Assembly (NCBI RefSeq): GCF_035046505.1
Contig: NC_089824.1
Span: 116,261,997 to 116,325,996, forward strand
Direction of reading: 5' to 3'
Length of the DNA: 64,000 bases
Origin: Tiliqua scincoides
Lineage: Eukaryota; Chordata; Lepidosauria; Squamata; Scincidae
This document shows, one piece after another, positions 43,839 to 55,800 of the stretch (position 1 is its first letter; each line of letters starts with the position of its first letter). The notes under the pieces were generated by a model. That model made no database searches and was not told where the DNA came from. It was given only the letters and a program-made list of their open reading frames with translations. A program made the position numbers and the translations under genes.

Positions 43839-46800
43839 AGCGGATTGCCAGCAAACATTTGACGGTTCTGCTACAAGACGAAATATTTGCAGACTTCTTC
43901 AACACATTCCTGAATCTTCCTGTGAGTGTCTCTCTTATGCCTTCACCAGCAATCCTGCAATCTCTCTCTCCCTCTCTCCCCGTGTATCGGTCAACTCCTC
44001 AATTTCTGTCACATTACAAGAGTCCAGGGTGGGGCTCTGCAGTTCAGGAACTGGCATGATTCTCAGTGATGGGGGTTACTGGGGTAGAAGGACTTTTAAG
44101 CCTCCCTTGCAATGGGTGTGCTCAAGTGTACTTCTTCATTGCTGCCTTGACCTATGTACGGTTGTTTTACTGCTTCCCAGCAGAACCTAGAACTGGGCTT
44201 AAATACCATCAGTCCTAACCAAGCCTTTTCTCCTGCTCTCTGTGCAGGTGTTTGGCCAGACACCCATTTTCATGTTCAGTGCTCGCCAATGGTATCTTTG
44301 GCCAGAGTTACCATGCAACCAGGTACGTTCCAGGATTTTCCTTTATCTGCTCAAAGTCCCAGGAATGTGGTGCAGTTGAAATGTGATCTGTATATTCGCT
44401 TGCAGTGGGAACACTTGATTAACACCCCAATCCCAAATAAATCTCCATGTGGTGATGCAGCCGGCTGCACTGTATCCTGCAGGGGAGTTTTGGCTGCTGG
44501 AGGTCTCCTCAGGCAAAGGGGACATTTGTCCCCTTGCCCCTGGATAAGCCCCAGTAGCTGCAGTGGGACAGCTTGGACCTGCACCAGCTATATCACTGGC
44601 ACATATCTATGTTTATCCATTCAGGTGGATCAGGCCTGAGAAGGGGATTTGGATATAGTATGCAATAGCACTGCCAATCCTGCCTGTCTCTCAAACCTGA
44701 TCCATCCTCCCCTGCCCCCATCACTGTCCCATTCAATTCCCTCCCTGTCCTCTCACACTTTTGGACCGGATTTCCCTGCTCTGGAGGGCCTCCTGATGAC
44801 CACTGGTGCCAGTAGGAAAGCCTCTGGCCTTCCCACTGGTGCGGCTGGACCTCGCACTGTCACAAAACGCTTTATGGCGCTTTTGCAATAGCAGCACTGA
44901 TAGAACATGCGTTCTGCTGGCAGAGGCCTTGTTGGGATTGGGCCATAAGTGTTGCTGAAGGCACCTTAAAGCAATCTGTCTCCACTTCAACAAACAGTCC
45001 ACCAAATAGGTAATGTAAAGAAGGCCAGCTCAACACAAGCCAAGCCAAAGTGAAGATGACTGTTCAGAGAGATGCTTTTGCTCATGACCACCTCGGCACT
45101 TGATAGCACTTGAAGGCAGGCTGAGTTTTGCAATGTGAACTATAATTTGCAACTGTATTACCAGAACATATCAGCATCCAAAGGAACCCCTTCCCATTTA
45201 TGCAACTGCAAAAGGGGTGCTGTTTGGAATCTCTCATTCTCATCCAGAATTCATTATCCTGTCATTTTTAGTTGATGTGTCTGGAAAAACAGTGATGGGT
45301 TTGGTAACTGCATCTAGCCTATCATTTCTATGAACCAAGACAGCTGCTGATTCTGAAGCCCAGGTTGACATCTCACACAAGCTCACCTGGTATATGCACA
45401 AACTGTCATGAGCCTTGTGTACTGCTGAATAAGCCATATTTCTATTGGGCTGTGATGAGAGCAAAATCTGGGCCTATCTGAAAAAGCCATTGCACAACCA
45501 TCTTGCTCTGTGCATGCTGAATCACAACTAATGAGTACTATAATTGTGTGAATCAGCTTTCAGTTGCCTCTCTCAGAGGAGTACAAGCACAGCCCATGTG
45601 TCAAAATGAAGGATCTGTCCAGTGTTCAGGTATCAAAGAGTGCCAGAATGGGAAAAGGCATTATTCGATTGGAATTATTTCCTTTTTTGGAAACAACTAT
45701 CTAGGTTAGTCTTTGCTCTTGTATTTGGGTAGTGTGTACAGAATAAGTGGTGTCATAGTATAGAATACAGAGTGAATCCCTCTTGCTGGTGGTGTCACTG
45801 AAGAAAGCCACTGTGTCTCTCATCTCCTGTTTCTTCTCTTTTTGAGAAAAGGGGAAAAAAAGATAAACCAGGAAGGTCTCCTAAGGCTTTGAATTCCAGG
45901 ATAGCAAAGATTTACAACTGTGCCACCTAGCTCTGCCATTGATCAGACACAAATTGTTTCTCATTGCCCATTTGGGGACAAACAGGTATCCAAGTACAAA
46001 GGCTTGTTGAACTGGATGGAAAAGCATCGGCTGCCCTACTTCTGCAAAACCAACTTGTGCCTTCACTATCTTCTCTCCAAGGAGCTCATTAGTTTCATCC
46101 AGTCTCCAGAGGCAGGTGAGGATTGAGAGAAAATGTTAAAAGAAAAACTCTTCTTCAACAATGTTGCATGTATATGCATATATATGCAAATACATATAGG
46201 CTTTTGATAGGGTCTTGGTTAGATCTTAAATAGATACCAGACAAAATAAGAGAGGAAGGGAGGGAGGAGAGGAAGAACCAAAATAGCAAATGAAAAATGG
46301 AGAACCAAACAATGGCAATATTGATGATAAACCGAATATGCCACACTGCTGTACCACACTTCTGATAACCTTTTGCCATCTACTTGAGGCTGTTAGCCCA
46401 GGGTGAGTGACTAATGTATCACCAATGACAGGGCTTTTCAAACTGGGGTGTCGTGACACCTCAGCCAGAGAACCCTGGCAACTTTCCCTTTAAGGAGCGT
46501 AGGCAGGGGCGGGGGGGGGGAGGCAGCAACGCGATCCCCAGGATCGCATTGCTAAGGGGGCTGGGACTGGGATAAGTGCTGCAGGGACTGGGATACACTC
46601 ACCAGTCCCTGCAGCAGCCTGTCGGGGGTGTGGGGAGCCTTGCACAAGTGTCTGCAGGGCTCCCCGCAGCTTAAAAAGTGAAAGTGCCGTGATCACGCTC
46701 CACTTCGTTTTGCAGAAGGTTGTGCAGGGCTCCCTGCACCCCAGGAAGGCTGCTGCAGGGACTGGCGAGTGCATTCCAGTCCCTGCAGCCCCCTTAGCAG

Positions 46801-49800
46801 CCCTCCTGGGGATGGCGTCGCTGCCTCCCCCCCGCCCCCGCAAGAACTTACTGCAGTTCAAACTCTCCCTGAGAGTCTGAAAACCACTGACCAATGGGAT
46901 CTAATGAAATGAGATGTCGGATAGCTAGACTTATTTCTTGAGCTTTCAGAATATGCATCAGAGGTAGGAGAAAACAACATTCCTCCGACTGAAGAGAAGG
47001 GACAGGGAGTGGCAAAAAAAGAGTTTGCAGTTTGAATTAACAGAAACAGGGTGGAGGGGCAGATTGAGCCTGTGTTTCTGGCTGGAGTTAGCTTTAACTG
47101 GAGATGCAATCTTGCAGGAACTACACAGATTGCTTTCTGGGTTTTTACTAAAAGGCTGTTTGCTTCTAATATGCCCTGTGTGTGTATTTGCTAGAAAATT
47201 AGCATTACAAAGAGCCCAACCCCGTGGTCCGTGGCACGCCTCCGTAAGGCACATTTGCAGGGCTCACTGCCGGGCTCCCGCTGGTGCTAGCCCAGTGCCA
47301 GCCGGTGCTGGGCTAGCGCCAGGTGGTAGCCCAGGTTCCGCGGCTCGGCGGTCTCCTGGACCGCCGGGCTGCAGAATGGGAGGCAGGGGCATGGACAGGG
47401 GCAGGGAGGAGGTGTGTCGGGGGAGGGTGGGAGGCGTGTCGGGGGGAAGGAGAGAGGCAAATCCGCAGAGCTGTGCTCCGCAGGATTCAGGGCGCTCATG
47501 CAGGGCCTTGCGCCCTACTCGAGCGCCTTTAGTGCTGACCTTTTGGCAGGCAGCTCAGGATTGGGGTGAAAGACTCCATGGCCCAGTGGTGATGTAAGAA
47601 CAAACCACGGTCCTTGTCCTCATACCAGATTCTGATCAGGGTTTGATCAAATGATGGGAAGGAACAGAAGAGGAGGAGGGCTGGTCTCACGGCTCACTCT
47701 CATAACAACAAAACATGGTTATGACTCTAATCTCTGATTGACTGATGGATTTTCTTTCATTTTTATGGTACCTTCCATTGTTAGTCCCAAGACAGTTAAT
47801 AAGAATACAGTGGGCCCTCCTTATCTGCGGGCTCAGTATCAGATTTGACAATGCAGATCCTGAGTCCACGCTGGAGGGATGTGACCAGAAGTGCCTTCTA
47901 GTCATTTCTGGGTGGTTTTCCGAAATGCGGGGAGGTTGCATACAACCTCCCCATGTCTCAGACAGCCTCCCAGAGGCTTCTGAAAGGCATGCCCCTCCCC
48001 CCCCCCCGTGAATTTCACTATGTGTGGAATTCGGTATCTGTGGGGGGAGGGGGGTGTCCTGGAATGGTTCCCCATGGATACTGAGGGTCCAATGTATAAC
48101 AATGTAATTGTATGCCTAATAAAGGTTTGTTGAGTTGAGTATAACGGTGTAAATGCAATTTAGAATAAAAACAAAATCAACCATTTAAAAAGTATTCAGA
48201 GGCTGACAGAAATTCAACATCCCAGCAGCAGACATTGGATCTCCTCAGCTTCACAGCTCTAAAGCTTGGCAAAACAGTTGTGTCTTGAGTCCCATTCGTT
48301 ATGTACACAGGGTTAGCTGTGGCATGCAGGTACACATCTGAAGTAGGGAGAATGTGGAGTGGCAGCAGAAGGTCCAGCAGAACACACATTTGGTGATTCC
48401 TGGGAAGGAATGTTGGGGTCGGGAGTGGAGAAGCATAGTATTGGGAGCCTGTCTGGACCAAAAGTCAAAGATTGTTTATTGTATTAGCTAATAGCCATCA
48501 CAATAAGATAAAACATGTAAATCCAAAAATACATCAGATACAAACAGTGATAAAATGATAAAATGAGGTCAAAATCAAGCACAAAAGGCACATACACCCA
48601 TCATATTAAGGAATCTCCTTTACAATCTACCGCTATTTCCACCAGGTAGTTGGCACGAATAGTGCTGGCAGCTTTGGCAAACAGCGCCACACTATAGGTG
48701 ACCGATGGGTCACAATCAGAAAGTAACCAGTACAATTTCGTAAGTGTGTTCTCCCCTTGAAGGGTAGCCAAAATAGGCTCCAAAAATCTTACCCTAGGAT
48801 TTTGATAAAGCTGACAGTGAAGCAGGTAATGTACAATATCTTCAATCTGTCCTGCTCTGCAAATACAAAGCCTCAAATGCCTGGGAATGGACATCCTGCC
48901 TGGACCATAACTTATCTCATTACAGTGCTGAAATGGAGCAAAGGAGCAGCCAGGCAGTCAAATCATCAGTTGTATGTCAGTTCTGCATTCTTCTTCTGTA
49001 TAGGTGTGGCTGAGTGGGTACATCTTTGTCTACTACTTTTGTTGAAAGGCTGAGTACAAATATTCTCAATAATACAGCAATATAATTCTTGGCAAAAATG
49101 CTAGCAGGGTCTGTTGAAAGCAGGAATTTGCTTCAGTGTCGACTGGCTAGGATGCAGATATATGTCACTGTTTCCTCAAGTGACTTGGCCTTCACTTCTG
49201 CTTGACAGCGGAGATGCTGAGATGGAGAAAGGCTGATCAGTGGCTTCTTGAGAAGTGCATTGCGGGCAGCAGGGGCATGTGGCGTTTTCGTGCCTTCATG
49301 CAAGGAATGGCAGGTAAGAAGACAGGAAGTACAGCTCCCAGAAATGGGCAAAGAGCTGCACAGGGTTGAACTCCTCTCCTTGACCTCTGAGATGAAAACT
49401 CCACAAGCAGGACATGTGCTTTGACTGAAGAAGGTCCCAGGGTGGTCCTTGACATCCCCAGTTAAAAAGTCTCAAGTAACAAGTCTAGGAAAGAGTTCTT
49501 CCTGCAATCCTGGAGTGCTGGAACCAATCGGTAAACCTGGGGTGTCAAATTTGTTTCATGCAGTGTGTCGAATAGCATTCATGGTGCCTGCTGAGGGCTG
49601 GAAGTGACATCATTAAGCAGGAAGTGATGTCATGCAGATGATGGTCAGAAATAAGCACTTTGTTCTCACATAGAAACTCATTAGCTGCAAATGACAGAAG
49701 AGAAAAGCTGCAAATCTTGATCATATTCTCAAGATATGAGAGAGCCCAGTTATCACACCAGGAGATCCCAATTATCACACGGGCCACCCTTTCAGCAGTG

Positions 49801-52800
49801 CTACTTCTGCTGAGGTAGCTTCATAGCTCAACAGCTGAGAGGTGATCTGCAAAGACATGCCTAGGCAGAAGCAGCGCTGCTGAAAGGGTGGCTCTGGGAC
49901 AGCCCAATTATAACAGGGGCTGGATAAAGAGCTTCTGGGGGCCACATTCAGTCTGCTGGCACAGGAGACCCACATTCCTAGGGTAGACAATGTTAAGCTA
50001 GCTGGACCAGGGGTCTGAGTCAAAACAAGGCAGCTTCTTATAGTTTCATTTATCTTTACCCCCTGACATCTGCCTGGCTCCTTCTGTTAGTAGATTAAAT
50101 GCCTAATTAAAAGTTCACTTTTGCACTGATCTTTCTCAGATGTGAAGACAGATGTAATATAAAAAGAGGCCTCAGCAGATTTTCAGTTCCAGTTATAACA
50201 AAGTGCATTTCTTGTACGATTGGGCTGACTCTTATTTACACATAAAGTGGAAATCTTTGGGGAACATATCTTATGCCAGATAATAGGTGGAGAATAGATG
50301 TGGCATTGCCTAAATCAGCGATTTTCAATCTTTTTCATCACGTGGCACACTGACAAGATGCTAAAATTGTCATCAGTCTTTTGACAATTGACAAAGCACA
50401 CCATGCTGCTGGTGGGGGATAATATCCTCCCAATGGCCCTACTAATAAATGCCCTCCCACAAACTCCCACGGTACACCTGAGGACCATTCGCAGCACACC
50501 AGTGTGCCACAGCACAGTGGTTGAAAATTGCTGGTCTAAATACTGAACAGCTCTGACCTTATGTTGCTTCCTCAGGGGAAGAGCTGATTAAGTTCTGGCT
50601 AGCTGTGGAAAGGATACTTGGAATTGACGAAACAGATGAAGCCCAGCAAGATCTTTATATATCCCTGATCCAGGTATTGATGGCCACTCACCTTCAGGAG
50701 GGCTCCACAGTTGTTACTCTGTGTAACACAACCACTGGTAAGATGCACAAGTTCAGAGATACTGAGGTTAGATCAACAATCTCCTAATTGTGTGCCAGGA
50801 TTGGGCAGCTTATGTGCTACAAGAAAATCAGTGAAATAAAGACTCTGATGAACCCAAAGTACCTGTTTATGCAGAGAAGGCTACCTGGTACCTCTTTCTA
50901 TTAATTCACTGCAGAACCACTGGCTTCAGAAGAGGCTGTTCATTACACCTCTGCATGATAGGTGGCGCTGGGCCTTTCTGCTTCCAGAAAAACCGTAAAA
51001 AGATACTTGCTGGATCAAACCATCTAGTCCTGCTGTGTGTTTTCCAGAGTGGCCAACCAGATGCTTCCTGAAGCTCCCAAAGCAGGGCATGGTCGCAACA
51101 GCCCTCTCCCACTGTTACCCCCAGCATACTGCTCTTGAATATGGAGGTTCCATTTAGTCGTCCTGGCTCATGGTTGTTGCTAGACCAATCTTCCATGTGT
51201 ATCTGAAACATCCCAGTGTAATACTTAGTGAGATTAATTTAAACTGTGGTTCACAGCCCAGTTAAGAAGGAGCACTTGGATTTAAGCATTAATTTTCTTA
51301 AAGCAAGTCTCATTCTCAAATCAACATTTTATGCCAATTGCTTCTCTTCCCAGGTTTGGAAATTTAAAACACTTGTAGGTGAATTTGCATCATTGCATCT
51401 AATTGCCTTTATATGCCAAATTTCAGATCTGGTATACATTATAGTTCTCTTCTAACTCAGTGCAGATTAAACTGAGTTGCATGTACGTGGAATCCTTCCC
51501 CCCCTTCCCAAGCAAATATTGTCTGTAGGCTGGTTAGTAGGGGGGAAGACTGAATCCGTCTCTTCTTCCTGTTCAGCTGATTATCAGGATTATAGCTTTT
51601 TAGAAAAAGTTCAGAGAGTTCCATTTTCAGGCTTTGGAAGTACTGCAAAATCTTGCAAGATCTATTTAATCTGTAGTGATCAACCGAAGGGATACAGGAA
51701 AAAGTGTATGTGTATATCACAGGCAGCAACCGCTCTTTCATATTGTCTTCCACTACCTGAAAAATGTGCTGTCTGTTTGCAGCTGAGGTCAGCAAAATCC
51801 TCAAAGCCAACAAAATATTAAAGCCTAGCTTGGTGAGCAGCAAGACCCCACTGTTAACTTCTCAAAATGAGTGAATGAAAGTCTCTTTTTCTCAAATTCT
51901 TCTGTCTCTTTCTAGAATCACTTTTGCAAATATCTGGCTGGCATCCCCCGCAGGTCCGCACTCGGAGGGAGATCCTGAGCGAGATGCAGAAAGTAGCCCT
52001 GTTCAAACTTGAGAGTTACTGGCTCCCCAACTTTTACATTCACTGCAAGCTAAGCATGGAGAATGATCCCAAATGCTTCCATCTGCTGGAGGAGTATGAG
52101 GAACGGTTATGGAGGGCAGGCTTCCCGAGGCCGATGTCACCACCACTACAAATGAGCATCAGGAAAAGCAGCCCTGCAGCCCTGTCCTATTGCAGCTTGA
52201 AAAGCAAGAAGGAGGTCTGGGATCACATAACGGGCAACATTTGCCTTCAGAAAAGAGGGAAGCGCAAAAAGAAAACCAAGTTACCTGACAGTGGCCCAGC
52301 AGACAAGAAGCAGCAGCACAAAGATGATGAGTCTGGACACCAGAAGAAGATAAAGTCACCTAACAGCAGCCCAGCAGGCAAGAAGCAGCAGCACAAAGAT
52401 GGTGGGTTCAGACATCAGAAGAAGAAAAAGTCACCTAACAGCAGTCCAGCAGACAAGAAGCAGCAGTTCTCTGAAAAACAGACCTCAAGACTAAGTTCTG
52501 GTGAGACAGAAGAGAGCAGCGATATAGATGAGGCAACCATTTCAAATGAGTCACCGAGCTTCAAAAGCAGCCCAAGTGACTTCCAGGAATCTCCTTCATC
52601 AAACAACTACCCTGAGATGAGCATCGTTACGAAGCTGCGGTCTTCCACCCCCATGGTTGCATTTCCTTCCATGCTTGCTCTCAGGACGATGGTCGCCTCC
52701 CCTTTGTCCTTGGCATTCCTTCCTTGGGTGCTCATAGCTGAGAAGTGTGCAGGGCGTCCGTTCCGGGAGTTTTTGCTGCGCCGCAGTTGTTCAGTGGAGG

Positions 52801-55800
52801 TGCATCTCCTTGACCTGTGGCATGACCTTGAGGACTTTCTGAGCATGATGATGTGCTCCCTTGGTGAAGGGAACATCCTCCTGCGCCATGTGATGGGTGA
52901 AAGGATCTGTGAGCTCTACCTGGTTCAGAGCAGCAATTGGCACCTCCCATTGAAACTAACAACACTCAAGAGTTTGCAGAATCTCTTGCCTTCAGGGCAT
53001 GTCATACCCTGGGTACTAAAGGCACAGAAGGAAATCTGTCAGGTGAAGATTAACATCATGACACATACTTGAAATGTCAACCAGTATTGTGGGGGGAAAT
53101 GCATGAATTGCAGTCAGGATCTAGTAAAGCCAGCTGTGGCTGCTTCTCTGACTGTTTGTACTGCCTGGGGGGGGAGGATTCTAAGTATCCAGTGTCTGTG
53201 GCCCTTTCTAACCTCTTTGTGAGAATGCCTGTGGCACTCCCAAACCCAGCAAGTGGAAGTGGGAGAATGTCTCCTTAGCTTCTCCTCTCCCTGGATTCAA
53301 AGGGGATCGGTGGAGTTGGCACCCATTTTTCAAAGCTGTTGTGGCTGGCTGGCCATCACATCACCGGGCTGCACCCTAGACTCCTTCACTGGTGTGAATG
53401 TTGGAAGAGTTAGAGTCTTGGGTACTGTTGCCACCGAGCACAGTGAACAGAAATACAAATTCAGGGTGGAAGGGCAGAAATAGGAGCAAAAACGAAACTG
53501 AAGAAAGAAAAAGGAAAGAGCATCCACTTCAGCCTCTGTTCTTGCTCTCCTTTCAGATACTCAGCTTTCTCTACGAGGAATTCCTTCAGCAGGATGACAA
53601 AATGTTCCTGTTTTATGTGGTAAGGTGGAGCCACAGAGCCAATGAGGGGCTCATTATGTGTCCCCAAGCTTGTCAGAGCTTGACAAAGGGCCATGTCAGA
53701 TGTGCTCAGAGAAGGCTGCTCTCAGCTGGCCAATTGTATAGCTTGGGGTTGGACATAGGGAAAGAAAGAGAGAAGATCTCCATGATACAGAGGGCCTTCT
53801 TGATTTAGGGTGTGGTGTTGGGTCAGGGTGGCCAGATGTCCTCTTTTTCCAGGACATGTCCTCTTTTTTAGCCTTGTGTGCTGGAAAAGAACTTAAACTC
53901 CTTTTCCCTGTGAGCAGCCTCTGCAGGCAGTGCATAGCATTCTTGTAATTAATAAATTATATGTAATAAATTATTTGTAATATAGTTTTAAGTCTAATTA
54001 TAAGTAATAATAGTGTTTAAATTGACCACATGCAATCAATATACAAATGTTTTCAGCTTTTATTTTGACATGTCCTACATTTTCCTTGGATGCCCTACAT
54101 TTTTCCTTGCCTTGTTCTCTTTTATGGTTATGTCATCTTGTCACCCTGTGTTGCATGTTCCCCCATAAGGTGGCAGCTGGGCATCACCTATGTTCCCTGC
54201 CAGGGAAAGTGAAAATGTGTGTCATTCTGCTCCAGCAGCAGGAGCAAAGACAGTCAGCTGTACTTTCTTATTCTAGGGTCAGTGTGAGATTACAGGTACA
54301 GCTCAAGGGGTCTGCCTCTGACAGCATGTTGTGTGAGGGTGTTTGATACCCAGCAATTGGCAATCTGGGCAAGAGGCACATTCAGTACTATAAGGCTACA
54401 GTAAAGAAGGCTACAACCTAGGGGAGCCGGAACCATCACCTGCCCTCTCCTGGGCCTGGGGTGATCCTGTGACACAGGAGATCCAGTTGCATTTACATAG
54501 GAAGGGAATTAACTCTCACAAAGTGCAAACAGAAAAAAGAGGTTGTGTGTGGGCCAGAACTCCAGGTGTCCCTGGTATCAAGCCATTTTGATTCAGCCTG
54601 GATACTCAGTGGGTTGAGCACCCATGCACATACACACTATTTATACTGCCTGTTATTTCAGGGGGGGAAGGAGAAAAAGCCCAATGAAGAGGAGCCTTAT
54701 GAAAAGGGAGAACACCTCCGTCTGATCAGGAGAATAACTGCATCCCTGCATCTGAGCCAAGCCTTAGCTGGAATGAGAGACTTTGATCTGCTCTCTGGAG
54801 AACACTGGGAATTACTGGGCACTCAGGACCTGAAAGCAGGGGGGTCTGTTTATATGGAACTGGAGCCTGTTGTGCACAAGATCGGTAAGGATTTCTTGAG
54901 GGTTCAGTCATGAACAATGTTTAATTTTCTTGCTTAAGAGTCCAGTTTAAGTTCTCATAGAGATGGTCACTTTGGGCAAATCTACAAACTCAGAGCAATT
55001 TTACCTGTCTGACTGTCAGGGAATCAGAGTTTGGTTAGACTTCTCTATTGAAGAAGTTGTGAAATTGTTCCATTTCACAGAACATCAACTGCCCCACTGA
55101 AAGAAAGGCAATCAATTCAAAAAGTAAAACTACAGTTGCTGTTCTGGGCACCCCTCTTGAATCATTACCTCAAGTTGACCTTTGGCACCACATTGTTGCT
55201 GGTGGTGCCATTACATTAGACTTCCTCTGGCCTCAGTTCCCTCTGTGTGATCTCTAGGTGTTAACTCTCTGCCTTTTCATGGGCATGGGCATGGACATGT
55301 GTGCGTGCAGACCTATCTCAATTGCTTTTAACAAAATCCCTGTGGCCTGATGGCAGTGCAGGACCAGTGAGCCCTCAACACATGCCTGATGTGACATGCA
55401 CAAAGTACATGCACATGATGCTCGGTCACACAGAGACACCTAAACATTCCCAGGCAGACTTCTTCTTGCGCTCTTCTTGCACCACAGGGCCTAAGTGCTA
55501 GGTGTTCTCCTTGTGCTTAGTCTCTGCTCTCTTTTCAATAGACTACACCAACAAGACATTTGAGGAGCTGACCGAACTGAAACCCAAGATGGCTATAGAA
55601 CTTCTCAGTGAGAACTTCAGAGAATACTGCCGGACATGTCCCTCAGGCGATGGGTTCTTGTGGATTTAGAAGCAGAGTAGTGTGTGATTCACAAGTGAGC
55701 AGAGAGAATAAGAGAGGTCAGTTAAGATGGAGGCTCAAGCAGTGAAAATTCTGCTGTGGTGGCAGCTCCATGGCTTTTAAATGTCAAGCTACACCATGGA

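Noticed and set aside
51783-51832. Possible small RGSL1 exon (EVSKILKANKILKPSL) between a tttgcag acceptor and a TTG|gtgagc donor
   Set aside because: It enters in the right phase but leaves in phase 0, whereas the next exon needs phase 1 and would hit a stop. Skipping it gives an exact length match to the conserved protein.
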